Source: Allobosea sp. (GTDB lineage: Bacteria > Pseudomonadota > Alphaproteobacteria > Rhizobiales > Beijerinckiaceae). From it: 64,000 nt of DNA. Shown in pieces: positions 56,586 to 64,000 of this stretch. The position numbers and the translations under genes were made by a program. The notes below the pieces were generated by a model. The model was not told the origin of the DNA. It was given only the letters and a program-made list of their open reading frames with translations, and did not search any database. Numbering within the stretch: the stretch's first letter is position 1; each line of letters opens with the position of its first letter. The stretch is taken from NCBI GenBank assembly GCA_024231975.1, contig JAAEQB010000050.1, positions 124,001 through 188,000 of the forward strand, written 5' to 3'.

Positions 56586-57392
56586 ATGACGGTTGCGACG
56601 ATGCTGGCCCGGTTTGCTCTCGCCGCCATCCTCGCGACAGGGCTCGCTGCCCCTGCCCTCGCCCAGGCGAACGAGCCGGGCTGCCGGCCGGAGATGGCGA
56701 GCTACCGCCTGCCGATCCAGCGCGTGAATCTCGCCAAGGACCAGGTGAAGCTGACCTTCATCGGGCACGCCACCTTCCTGATCGAGACGCCGGGCGGCGT
56801 GAAGGTCGCGACCGACTACAACGACTATGTCCGCCCGCCGGTGACACCGGACATCGCCACGATGAACAAGGCGCACTCGACGCATTATTCACGCGCGCCC
56901 GATCCTGCGATCAAGCAGGTGCTGCCGGGCTGGGACCCGTCCGGCAAGGGTGCCGCCCGTCACGACGTCACGATGGGCGACCTGCGCGTGCGCAACGTCC
57001 CGACCAATATCCGCACCTATGGCGGCGACACCGACTATGACGGCAACTCAATGTTCGTCTTCGAGATCGGCGAGCTCTGCATCGCCCATCTCGGCCATCT
57101 CCATCACCCGCTCGAGCCTGGCCATCTGCGCGCGCTCGGGCGGGTCGACATCGTGCTCTTCCCGGTCGACGGCAGCTACACGCTCGATCAGGAGGGCATG
57201 CTGGAGGTGCTGAAAGCCGTGCAGGCCAGGGTGATGATCCCCATGCACTTCTTCGGCGGCGGCACGCTCAACCGCTTCCTGTCGCGCTCGCAGGACCTCT
57301 GGCCGGTCGAACGGCGCGAGCGGCCGGAGATCGTGCTGTCGAAGGCGACGCTCCCGGCCAAGCCGACGATCATCGTCCTGCCGGGGCATTGA
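56586..57392 (+). CDS. secreted metallo-beta-lactamase-like protein with altered zinc motif
   Basis: A 268-residue protein with a signal peptide (residues 1-26, ending ALAQA). It resembles UlaG/UPF0173-type MBL proteins: IGHATFLIETPGGVKVATDYN, then AHLGHLHHPLE and PMHFFGGGTLN. The usual HxHxDH is replaced by NKAHSTHYSRA, so the aspartate is missing and the metal site must differ. It stands 85 bases after the dehydratase gene in the same direction. Function is unknown and it could be a non-canonical enzyme. Confidence 0.78.
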   Translation: MTVATMLARFALAAILATGLAAPALAQANEPGCRPEMASYRLPIQRVNLAKDQVKLTFIGHATFLIETPGGVKVATDYNDYVRPPVTPDIATMNKAHSTHYSRAPDPAIKQVLPGWDPSGKGAARHDVTMGDLRVRNVPTNIRTYGGDTDYDGNSMFVFEIGELCIAHLGHLHHPLEPGHLRALGRVDIVLFPVDGSYTLDQEGMLEVLKAVQARVMIPMHFFGGGTLNRFLSRSQDLWPVERRERPEIVLSKATLPAKPTIIVLPGH

Positions 57393-57404
57393 GCGCGGCG
57401 GCGC

Positions 57405-58145
57405 TCAGGTGTTCACCCCGCCATCGATCGCGATCCCCGCGCCGGTGATGAAGCGCCCTTCCTCGCTGGCGAGATAGGCGATCAGGCCGGCGATATCCTC
57501 GGCCTTGCCATAGCGCGGGATCGCCATGCGCAGGCGCTGCGCCTCGGCATGGTCGCCATCGGCCGGGTTCATGTCGGTGTCGGTCGAGCCGGGATGGACG
57601 ACGTTGACGGTGATGCCGCGCGCGCCGAGATCGCGGGCGAGGCCCTTGGTGAAGCCGATCAGCGCCGCCTTGCTCATCGCATAGAGCGCGATGCCCGGCT
57701 CCATCACGCGCTCGGCGAGGCACGAGCCGGTGGTGATGATCCGCCCGCCATCGGGCAGGTGCTTCGCCGCCGCCTGCGAGGCGACGATCACGGCGCGGAC
57801 ATTGACGGCGATGACCTTGTCGATCTCGTCGAGGCCCCAGCTGCCGACCTCGCCATAATGCCAGATGCCGGCATTGTTCACGAGGATGTCGAGCCCGCCG
57901 AGCTCGGCCGCCGCCTTGTCGACGGCCGCCGTCAGCGCGGCCGCGTCGGCACTGTCGGCCTGCAGCACCACCGCCTTGCGGCCGAGCGCCCGGATTTGGT
58001 CCGCCACCGCCTCGGCCTTGTCGCGGGCGCGCTCATAGGTCAGCGCCACATCCGCCCCGTCCTGCGCCAAACGGAGCGCCGTCGCCGCGCCGATGCCGCG
58101 GCTGCCGCCGGTCACCAGGGCCTTCTTCCCTGCGAGTTTCGTCAT
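57405..58145 (-). CDS. short-chain dehydrogenase/reductase
   Basis: A 246-residue classical SDR: TGGSRGIGAATA at the cofactor site, NNAG, the catalytic S in TTGSCL and Y-x-x-x-K in YAMSKAALIGF. The C-terminus GAGIAIDGGVNT is typical of FabG-like enzymes. The ATG at 58145 starts ten bases from a perfect nine-base-arm inverted repeat, and the gene is divergent from a TetR gene. Confidence 0.93.
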   Translation of the reverse strand: MTKLAGKKALVTGGSRGIGAATALRLAQDGADVALTYERARDKAEAVADQIRALGRKAVVLQADSADAAALTAAVDKAAAELGGLDILVNNAGIWHYGEVGSWGLDEIDKVIAVNVRAVIVASQAAAKHLPDGGRIITTGSCLAERVMEPGIALYAMSKAALIGFTKGLARDLGARGITVNVVHPGSTDTDMNPADGDHAEAQRLRMAIPRYGKAEDIAGLIAYLASEEGRFITGAGIAIDGGVNT

Positions 58146-58154
58146 GGGATCACC

Positions 58155-58180
58155 ATATCTGTAATGACTGATACAGATAT
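58155..58180. promoter_or_regulatory. TetR operator in front of the SDR gene
   Basis: ATATCTGTA-N8-TACAGATAT is a perfect inverted repeat (9-base arms, 8-base spacer) ten bases upstream of the SDR start. It suits a TetR dimer from the divergent gene. Confidence 0.72.
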
Positions 58181-58218
58181 CGATGCCTCGCTTGCTCGAA
58201 AGCGTCAAGCCATTTATT

Positions 58219-58230
58219 TATCGGTCGATA
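58219..58230. promoter_or_regulatory. possible second TetR site near the regulator start
   Basis: TATCG-GT-CGATA is a short perfect palindrome 18 bases before the TetR start codon; it differs from the 58155 repeat, so its link to the same regulator is uncertain. Confidence 0.45.
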
Positions 58231-58247
58231 CATAAAAGGTGACGATC

Positions 58248-58859
58248 ATGGCCGAACGAGGCCGCCCACGCGCCTTCGACCGGGCGCAGGCCCTGCAGAA
58301 GGCCATGCTGCTGTTTTGGGAGAAGGGCTTCCAGGGCGCCTCGATGAGCGAGCTCACCGGGGCGATGGGCATCAATGCGCCCAGCCTCTACGCCTGCTTC
58401 GTCAGCAAGGAGGCACTCTATCGCGAGGCGCTGGCGCTCTACGAAGCTGGCGACGGTGCCGAGCTTGCCGCCGCGATCGCCGCCGCGCCGACCGCGCGCG
58501 AGGCGATCGAGATCTACCTGATGCGTTCGGCCGCCCTGTTCAGCCGCCCCGACAAGCCGGCGGGCTGCATGGTCGTGCTCTCCGTCGTCCATGCCGCCGG
58601 CACGAGCGAAGAAGCCGGCCGCGCCTTGCGCGATGCCCGCGGCGAGATGCAAGGGGTGATGGAAGCGCGGCTGCGGAGCGACATCGCCCGTGGCGCGTTG
58701 CCCGCAAGCTGCGATCCGCCGGCGATCGCCGGCTTCTACTCCACGGTGCAGCAGGGCATGTCGATCCGCGCCCGCGACGGCGCGAGCCGGGCCGAACTCG
58801 AGGCGGTGGCGCGGGGCGCCATGGCGGCCTGGCCCGGACTGACCGGGTCCCGGGCCTGA
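58248..58859 (+). CDS. TetR-family transcriptional regulator
   Basis: A 203-residue TetR protein of the AcrR-like type: GRPRAFDRAQALQKAMLLFWEKGFQGASMSELTGAMGINAPSLYACFVSKEALYREAL. The ATG at 58248 has AAAGGTG about eight bases upstream; an in-frame GTG nine bases earlier is less likely. It should repress the divergent SDR gene. Confidence 0.93.
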   Translation: MAERGRPRAFDRAQALQKAMLLFWEKGFQGASMSELTGAMGINAPSLYACFVSKEALYREALALYEAGDGAELAAAIAAAPTAREAIEIYLMRSAALFSRPDKPAGCMVVLSVVHAAGTSEEAGRALRDARGEMQGVMEARLRSDIARGALPASCDPPAIAGFYSTVQQGMSIRARDGASRAELEAVARGAMAAWPGLTGSRA

Positions 58860-58960
58860 CGTCGCGACATCCGCTTAACACCTTGCTCAGCCTGATCCGA
58901 GGCTTTGCTGGGCTAGGGAGACCTGTTCGGGCACAGTCATGCCGAGCTTTGGAGCCTGGC

Positions 58961-59275
58961 ATGATCCGTTCTCTCGCCATCGCCGCTGTCGCCTTGGTCC
59001 TGCTGCCGGCGAGCGCCGAAGCCGCCAAGTTCCGCTTCGGCGGCAGCCGTTCGCACACGACGCATGCGAGCCAAGGCGGATCCCATGTCGTGGTCACGCC
59101 GACCTCGCGCAGCCGCCAGACGGACAACGCTGCTCCGGGTCGGCCTCTTCCTGTCGCCATGCCGACGACTGTCGCTGCAGCCGACGCGCCAGACCTGCGT
59201 AGCGCGCAGCCGGCAGAGCCGCGCATCTGGTGTCGCTCGCAGGTGGTCGTCGGCGGCTTCTGCGTGATGAACTGA
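58961..59275 (+). CDS. small secreted hypothetical protein
   Basis: A 104-residue protein with a signal peptide (residues 1-22, ending AEAA). The mature part is Ser/Thr/Arg-rich and low in predicted structure and ends with WCRSQVVVGGFCVMN, where two cysteines may pair. It lies seven bases from the convergent AraC gene's stop. Function is unknown. Confidence 0.62.
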   Translation: MIRSLAIAAVALVLLPASAEAAKFRFGGSRSHTTHASQGGSHVVVTPTSRSRQTDNAAPGRPLPVAMPTTVAAADAPDLRSAQPAEPRIWCRSQVVVGGFCVMN

Positions 59276-59282
59276 GCACCGC

Positions 59283-60167
59283 TCAGGCCGCGTTTGGCCT
59301 GTCTGCGACCTGCATCGCCCGCCAGCGTCCGGGGGATTGCCCATAGGCCTTGCGGAAATGCCGGGTCATGTGGCTCTGGTCGGCGAAACCGCTCGCGGCA
59401 GCCGCTTCGGCCAGCGCTTCGCCCTTACGGATCAGCAGCCTTGCCCGCTCCAGCCGGCGCATCACCAGATAATGATGCGGGCTGGTGCCGTAGCGCCGGC
59501 GGAACTGCCGCGCCAGTGCATAGCGGTCGAGCCCGGTGATCGCCTCCAGCTGCGCGGAATCGATCGCTTCGTCACGGCTTTCTGACAAGAAATCACGCGC
59601 CCGCTCGCAGGCCCGCATTGCCTGCGTCTCGGTGCCATCAAGCCCGCAGGACGGATCGAGCTTGAGCAGCGCCTCGGCCAGCGCCCCGACCGCCGCATCG
59701 CGCTCCAGAGGCTCCAGCCCATGCTCGACATCGCCGAGCAGGCCGACCAGCGCCCGCATCAGGCTACCGTCGCGGCAGACGGCATTGCCGATGAACGGCA
59801 TCGCGCTGGCACGACCCGCGAGCGCCGCCATGATCAGCCCGGGCTCGACATAGGCCATGCGGTAGCGGAAGCCGCTCTCGATCCCGGCCCGGCCGTTATG
59901 CAACTCGTCCGGATGCAGCACGATCAGATCGCCCGGCGTCGAATCCCGCTGCGCGCCGCGATAGTCGAAGCTCTGCACGCCGCTGGTCGTGTATCCGATC
60001 GCATAGGTGTCGTGCCGGTGCGTGTCATAGGCGTGGCCGCTGAAGAAGGCTTCGATGCGCTCGATGCCCTCTCCGTCCGGCGCCGTGCGGATCCAGTCGC
60101 CGGGCGAGGCGAGCGCGCACAAACGTTCAAGACCGGCCGGCTGGCCGGGCTCTATCGCTGTGGGCAT
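59283..60167 (-). CDS. AraC-family transcriptional regulator
   Basis: A 294-residue AraC protein. The N-terminal cupin-like arm (about 35-150) has AYDTHRHDTYAIGYTTSGVQSFDYRG. The C-terminal double helix-turn-helix (about 190-285) has QLEAITGLDRYALARQFRRRYGTSPHHYLVMRRLERAR and EAAAASGFADQSHMTRHFRKAYGQSPGRW. The apparent ATG (60167) is part of the CATG that also starts the divergent gene. A TTG about 15 codons in is the alternative start. Confidence 0.9.
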   Translation of the reverse strand: MPTAIEPGQPAGLERLCALASPGDWIRTAPDGEGIERIEAFFSGHAYDTHRHDTYAIGYTTSGVQSFDYRGAQRDSTPGDLIVLHPDELHNGRAGIESGFRYRMAYVEPGLIMAALAGRASAMPFIGNAVCRDGSLMRALVGLLGDVEHGLEPLERDAAVGALAEALLKLDPSCGLDGTETQAMRACERARDFLSESRDEAIDSAQLEAITGLDRYALARQFRRRYGTSPHHYLVMRRLERARLLIRKGEALAEAAAASGFADQSHMTRHFRKAYGQSPGRWRAMQVADRPNAA

Positions 60168-60576
60168 GCGCTTCGACACCAAGATTGCCATCATCGTCCA
60201 TGACGAGCTCGCCGCCTGGCAGAAGCTCAACGTCACCGCCTTCCTGTCCGGCGGGCTGGTCGCCGCCGCGCCGGAACTCGGCGGCCAAGCTTACCGCGAC
60301 GGCTCCGGCAAGGTCTACGGTCCGCTGGTGCGCCAGCCGATCCTCATCTTCGCCGCGAACTCCGCCGACCTCACCCGCGTGCTGCGGCGGGCCGGGGAAG
60401 CGGGCCTGACGCCTTCGCTCTATACGCGGGAGCTGTTCGCGACCGGCCATGACGAAGCCAACCGCGCCGCGGTCGAGGCGGTGGCGACCGACGCCCTCGA
60501 CCTCGTCGGGATCGCGCTGCATGGCGAGCGCAAGCCGGTCGACAAGGCGATCAAGGGGCTGAAGCTGCATCCTTAG
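60166..60576 (+). CDS. DUF2000 family protein
   Basis: A 136-residue protein starting MRFDTKIAIIVHDELAAWQKLNVTAFLSGG, the DUF2000 N-terminus. The family is related to peptidyl-tRNA hydrolase II in fold, with no settled function. Its ATG shares two bases with the AraC start codon on the other strand. It is probably controlled by that AraC protein. Confidence 0.85.
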   Translation: MRFDTKIAIIVHDELAAWQKLNVTAFLSGGLVAAAPELGGQAYRDGSGKVYGPLVRQPILIFAANSADLTRVLRRAGEAGLTPSLYTRELFATGHDEANRAAVEAVATDALDLVGIALHGERKPVDKAIKGLKLHP

Positions 60577-60587
60577 GGCGGCGGCAG

Positions 60588-60798
60588 TCCCCTCTCCCCT
60601 TGCGGGAGAGGGTTAGGGTGAGGGGTCGCGCCGACCTCTCCGTCATGCTCGCCCTTGTGGCGAGCATCCACGTCTTGAGCACCGCATTGCCCGAAGGAAG
60701 ACGTGGATGGTCGGGACAAGCCCGACCATGACGCGGAAAGGTCGCCCGGCCCCTCATCCGGCCCTTCGGGCCACCTTCTCCCGCAAGGAGAGAAGGGA
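60588..60798. repeat. compound nested intergenic repeat
   Basis: Outer arms CCCTCTCCCCTTGCGGGAGAGGG (from 60590) and ACCTTCTCCCGCAAGGAGAGAAGG (to 60798) enclose an inner pair: GTCATGCTCGCCCTT...CCACGTCTT (60642-60675) and AAGACGTGGATGGTCGGG...ATGAC (60699-60732). The inner units belong to the family seen at 55193 and the outer units to the family of 6820. One repeat family thus appears inserted in another. It fills the 234-base gap between convergent genes. Confidence 0.72.
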
Positions 60799-60810
60799 AG
60801 GACGACGCCC

Positions 60811-61821
60811 TCACCCCGTCCGCGCCAGCCGCCCCTCCAGCGGATAGGCCGGATCGCTGTAGCCCGGCGTCGAGGGGTGGCCAGCCGGCACCAGCGAGTC
60901 GACCAACGCCTCATCCTCGGCGGTGAAATCAGCCGAAAGCGCCGAGAGATAGCCCCGCCATTGCTCCATGGTGCGCGGGCCCGCCACGGCCGCGGTCAGG
61001 AGCTTGTTGTTGAGCACCCAGCGGACCGCGAACTGCACCGGCGTCAGGCCCCGCGCCGCGGCATGGTCGCGGATCGTGCGAGCGATCACGAGCGATTCCT
61101 CGCGCCATTCCGTCTGCATCAGGCGCTTGTCGGCGCGGCCGGCGCGCGTGCCCTCGGGCGGCGCCTGGCCGGGCTCGTATTTCGCCGTCAGCACGCCGCG
61201 CGCCAGCGGCGAATAGCTGGCGACGCCGAGCCCGTAATAGCCGCAGGCCGGCAGGTGCTCGACCTCGGGCATGCGGTTCATCGCATTGTAATAGGGCTGG
61301 CTGACCACCGGCCGGTCGATGCCGAGCTCGTCGCAGAGCCGGCAGATCTCGGCGACACGCCAGCCGCGATAATTCGAGACACCGAAATAGCGGATCTTGC
61401 CGGCCCGCACGAGGTCGCCGATCGCCCGGATCGTCTCGGCCAGCGGGGTCTCGTGGTCTTCCTTGTGCAGGTAGTAGATGTCGATGAAATCGCTGCCGAG
61501 CCGCTTCAGGCTGGCATCGCAGGCGTCGAGCAGCCATTTGCGCGAGAGCCCGCGCTGGTTCGGCCCCTCGCCCATCGCGTTCGCCGCCTTGGTCGCCAGC
61601 ACCCAATCATGTCGGTTGCCGGCGATGGCGCGGCCGGTGATCTCCTCCGAGCGCCCTTCGGCATAGGCATCCGCCGTGTCGATGAAATTGATCCCGGCGG
61701 CCGCGGCATTGTCGATGATCGCGCGCGCATCGGCCTCCTCGGTCTGTGCGCCGAACATCATCGTGCCCAGGCAGAGCGGCGAGACCTTGAGGCCGGAACG
61801 GCCGAGTGCGCGGTATTCCAT
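60811..61821 (-). CDS. aldo/keto reductase
   Basis: A 336-residue AKR of the YdhF/TIM-barrel type. The catalytic tetrad is visible: D in FIDTADAY (with Y), K in ATKAA and H in YYLHKED. NADPH-binding segments are GVSNYRGW and SPLARGVLT. It starts at ATG 61821 (MEYRALGRSG); further upstream codons are unlikely. It would reduce aldehydes or ketones; substrate is unknown. Confidence 0.94.
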   Translation of the reverse strand: MEYRALGRSGLKVSPLCLGTMMFGAQTEEADARAIIDNAAAAGINFIDTADAYAEGRSEEITGRAIAGNRHDWVLATKAANAMGEGPNQRGLSRKWLLDACDASLKRLGSDFIDIYYLHKEDHETPLAETIRAIGDLVRAGKIRYFGVSNYRGWRVAEICRLCDELGIDRPVVSQPYYNAMNRMPEVEHLPACGYYGLGVASYSPLARGVLTAKYEPGQAPPEGTRAGRADKRLMQTEWREESLVIARTIRDHAAARGLTPVQFAVRWVLNNKLLTAAVAGPRTMEQWRGYLSALSADFTAEDEALVDSLVPAGHPSTPGYSDPAYPLEGRLARTG

Positions 61822-61940
61822 GACGATCTCTCCTGAGCAGGCGGGCAAACCTGCCGCAGAGCCGGCGCGGGCACCAGCGCAGCTGACGCAACGCTGCCCG
61901 GCGCAAGAGAATCCTTAACATTTCGTGCCAGGCTTCTTGG

Positions 61941-63479
61941 ATGGCAGCCATCCCGTCTGACCCGGCGCAACTCGCGGCGCTCATCAAGAGCCAGAATCTC
62001 GCGACCCTGCTCGCGACGATGACCGGCAATGGCGGCCTTGCCGCGGGCAAGACCGTGGAAGCCAAGCTCGTCGCGCTCGACGACGACGGCAACGCCACCG
62101 CCCTGGTCAACGGCGTCAAGGTCGCGCTCGTGCTCGCCGGCCCCGAGGCCAGGCAGGCGGCGCTGCAGCCGGGCGCCAGCCTGACGCTCAAGCTCGCCGT
62201 CCCCGCCGAGCCCGGCGCGCCATTGCAGGCGACGCTGGTCGGCATTCGCCCGGCACCGGCCAACAGCCCTAACGCCCCGGTGCTACCAGCGCAGCAGACG
62301 GTCGGCAGCACGCCGCCAACGCCGCAGCAGACGCAGGGGGCGACCTCCGTAAGCGTTCCCTCCGCAACGGCACAGCCCACGACAGCCGCTGTCGCCTTGC
62401 AGCCCGGCCGCACGCCGACGACCAGCCCTGTGCCGATCGCCCCGCAGACCGCGCCCGCTTCCCCCCGCACAATCGCAGGCCCCCTGCTCGGCGCGGCACT
62501 CGGGCGGCAGGACAGCCTCGCCCCGCTCTTCGCCAATCTCGGCAGCCTGGCGCAAGGCTCGGTCGCGCTGACCTTGCCGAAACCGCTGATGGCCCTGGTC
62601 GACCAGATCCTCGCCCAGCGCCTGCCGACCGCCGAGACGAGACCCGTCACGGCGGAAGCGCTGAAGGCAGCCGTCACCCGTTCCGGCGTCTTCCTTGAAG
62701 CCAGGCAGGCGGCGGGAGAAGCCCCGACACCACAGACCGACCTGAAGGCAGCGCTGCAGAGCCTGCGCGACCTGCTGAAACCGGCGGTCGAAGGCGCGCC
62801 GCCGGCAAGATTGCCGCTCCCCGGCGAGGCCGCGAATGAAGCTGCGCCGCAGCCGGGGCGCCCGCTCCCGCGCAGCACGCCCGAGCAAGACGCCGCCGCA
62901 TCGACACCGGCCAAGGCACGCCCTGCCCCGCCGCGCGACGGCCTGCTTACGCCGCAGCCAGCCGCCGAGCCGAGCCTCAACAGCGCCGCACGTCCGGCGG
63001 CGATCGCGCAGACCCTGTTCGGCCAGGCCGAAGCGGCGCTCGATCGTATCGCACTCGCGCAATATGCCTCGCTGCCGCAGGAGGCAGCACGCCTCGACCA
63101 GCAGCCGCCGGCGCGCTGGCTCACCGAGATCCCGCTCGCCCTGCCGAACGGCACCGCCGTGCTGCCCCTCGAGATCGAGCGCGACCCGCCGCAATCTGGC
63201 TCCGCCACGCCCGACGCCCCGCTCTGGCGCGTGCGCTTCGCGCTCGATGTCGAGCCGCTCGGGGCACTCCAGGGCGTGGTGACGCTGCAGGGCCGCGCCA
63301 TCGGCGTCTCCTTCTGGGCCGAGCGCGAGGACACCAGCCGCTTGCTGCGCCAGGCGACGCCCGACCTGGAGACTTCGCTGCTCCGATCGCGTTTCGACAG
63401 CGCCGAATTCGAGGTCTTCACCGGCCACCCGCAAACGGCCAAGGCGGCCGCCGGCCAGTTCCTGGATCGGCGCTCATGA
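61941..63479 (+). CDS. FliK/YlqG-like protein
   Basis: A 512-residue protein. The middle (about 110-360) is Ala/Pro/Gln-rich and low in complexity, as in hook-length control proteins. The C-terminus (about 385-500) has WRVRFALDVEPLGALQGVVTLQGRAIGVSFWAERE and resembles the Flg_hook domain. In Bacillus a FliK-like protein (YlqG) is also encoded just before a FhlB-like protein (YlqH), as here. No flagellar genes are seen in this window. Substrate control for a secretion apparatus is the family expectation. Confidence 0.72.
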   Translation: MAAIPSDPAQLAALIKSQNLATLLATMTGNGGLAAGKTVEAKLVALDDDGNATALVNGVKVALVLAGPEARQAALQPGASLTLKLAVPAEPGAPLQATLVGIRPAPANSPNAPVLPAQQTVGSTPPTPQQTQGATSVSVPSATAQPTTAAVALQPGRTPTTSPVPIAPQTAPASPRTIAGPLLGAALGRQDSLAPLFANLGSLAQGSVALTLPKPLMALVDQILAQRLPTAETRPVTAEALKAAVTRSGVFLEARQAAGEAPTPQTDLKAALQSLRDLLKPAVEGAPPARLPLPGEAANEAAPQPGRPLPRSTPEQDAAASTPAKARPAPPRDGLLTPQPAAEPSLNSAARPAAIAQTLFGQAEAALDRIALAQYASLPQEAARLDQQPPARWLTEIPLALPNGTAVLPLEIERDPPQSGSATPDAPLWRVRFALDVEPLGALQGVVTLQGRAIGVSFWAEREDTSRLLRQATPDLETSLLRSRFDSAEFEVFTGHPQTAKAAAGQFLDRRS

Positions 63480-63754
63480 CCCAGCCTCTGCCGCTGCCGC
63501 TCGCCGTCGCGCTCGAATATGACGGCCAGGGCGCGCCGCGCGTCACCGCCAAGGGCCATGGCGTCGTCGCCGAGAAGATCATCGAGACCGCGCGCGAGCA
63601 TGACATCGCCATCGAGCAGAACGCCGCCCTCGCGCAGGCGCTCTCGGCGGTCGAGCTCGAAGACAGCATCCCGGAAGAGCTCTATCTCGCGACCGCGCAG
63701 GTGATCGCCTTCGTGCTCGGCCTGCGCCGCCGTGGTGGCCCATCGCGCCCATGA
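63476..63754 (+). CDS. FhlB-like small protein (C-terminal FlhB domain only)
   Basis: A 92-residue protein that corresponds to the C-terminal cytoplasmic FlhB domain after the NPTH autocleavage point: AVALEYDGQGAPRVTAKGHG, then EKIIETAREHDIAIEQNAALAQAL and IPEELYLATAQVIAFVL. No membrane part and no NPTH are present. Such FhlB/YlqH proteins can replace the FlhB tail in flagellar export. The ATG overlaps the FliK-like stop by four bases and the stop overlaps the next ATG. Confidence 0.88.
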   Translation: MTQPLPLPLAVALEYDGQGAPRVTAKGHGVVAEKIIETAREHDIAIEQNAALAQALSAVELEDSIPEELYLATAQVIAFVLGLRRRGGPSRP

Positions 63755-64000
63755 CCGCTTCGATCGCGGTCCGCCGCCTGCCGGCCGGGACCTATGGCGC
63801 AAGTTACGCGGAAGTCTTCGCCGATCTCTGCCGGCGCGCCGAGACGCCCAATCTGCACATGGCGCCGGCCGCCGTCGCGGCTGCGCTGAGCTTCGGCATT
63901 GCGAACGACGACATCGTCATCCTCGCGGTGCTGGAACAAGGCGATGAGCGCCTGCTCGGCCTCTGGGCGCTACGCCGGACGCGCAGACTCCACAGTGGTT
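63751..64000 (+). CDS. start of a third gene in the operon, cut by the window end
   Basis: 83 codons from ATG 63751 to the edge of the window, in frame and overlapping the FhlB-like stop by four bases. The N-terminus (MTASIAVRRLPAGTYGASYAE) and the later DERLLGLWALRRTRR resemble the start of GNAT-type (BioF2/CelD-like) acetyltransferases, but too little is visible to be sure. Confidence 0.5.
   Translation, partial: MTASIAVRRLPAGTYGASYAEVFADLCRRAETPNLHMAPAAVAAALSFGIANDDIVILAVLEQGDERLLGLWALRRTRRLHSG

Noticed and set aside
56586..58145. Joining the MBL-like and SDR genes to the TRAP-enolase operon
   Set aside because: The SDR gene is on the other strand with its own operator. The MBL-like gene follows after 85 bases and has no clear pathway link.

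Overview
The window is 64 kb of GC-rich, gene-dense chromosome from an alphaproteobacterium, most likely a Hyphomicrobiales (Rhizobiales) member of the Bosea type. That placement is an inference from the division/cell-wall gene order, the class A RNase P RNA, the protein family mix and the REP-like intergenic repeats. I see no prophage, insertion sequence, CRISPR array, tRNA or rRNA.

Left part (1-11000). A minus-strand division and cell-wall (dcw) operon runs mraZ-rsmH-ftsL-ftsI-murE-murF-mraY-murD. A promoter overlapped by four MraZ boxes with a 10-base period lies upstream of mraZ. The cluster stops at murD, where ftsW and murG would be expected. It is followed by a higBA toxin-antitoxin pair and a cupin gene. 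Next (11-16.7 kb) come ohrR/ohr with shared operators, a secreted metallo-beta-lactamase-fold protein, rnpB, a small lytic transglycosylase, a glycine-zipper lipoprotein and an overlapping djlA-like/amiD-like pair.

Middle (16.9-31 kb). A MacA-like adaptor with an unusual Spy/CpxP-like insert is followed by a split MacB (ATPase, then permease). Then come a diguanylate cyclase and three small minus-strand hypothetical genes, one broken by an in-frame amber codon. After these are HxlR/GST/NTF2-like genes, a Na/Pi cotransporter and a divergent MFS/LysR pair.

Methionine cycle (31-37 kb). An ArsR-methyltransferase fusion regulator, metF and metH form a tight minus-strand operon behind a perfect 16-bp palindrome. 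This looks like an S-adenosylhomocysteine-responsive regulon.

Right part (37-64 kb). This is accessory metabolism and regulation: a divergent MocR/EamA pair, cspA, a secreted GH3 beta-glucosidase, an L-lactate dehydrogenase family enzyme, and a DUF2891 gene with an SBF-like transporter opposite a LysR gene. It continues with a TetR/SDR pair sharing operators, ettA, and a GntR-TRAP-enolase-superfamily cluster predicted to import and dehydrate a sugar acid. A second SDR/TetR pair and an AraC gene head-to-head with a DUF2000 gene follow. The window ends with an aldo/keto reductase and a FliK-like/FhlB-like pair overlapping a partial third gene.

Several inverted-pair (REPIN-like) repeats sit between genes, two of them inside operons. 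No single spectacular new system stands out. The best leads are the MacA insert, the orphan FliK/FhlB-like operon, the broken small-protein cluster, and the operator structures that predict regulatory circuits.
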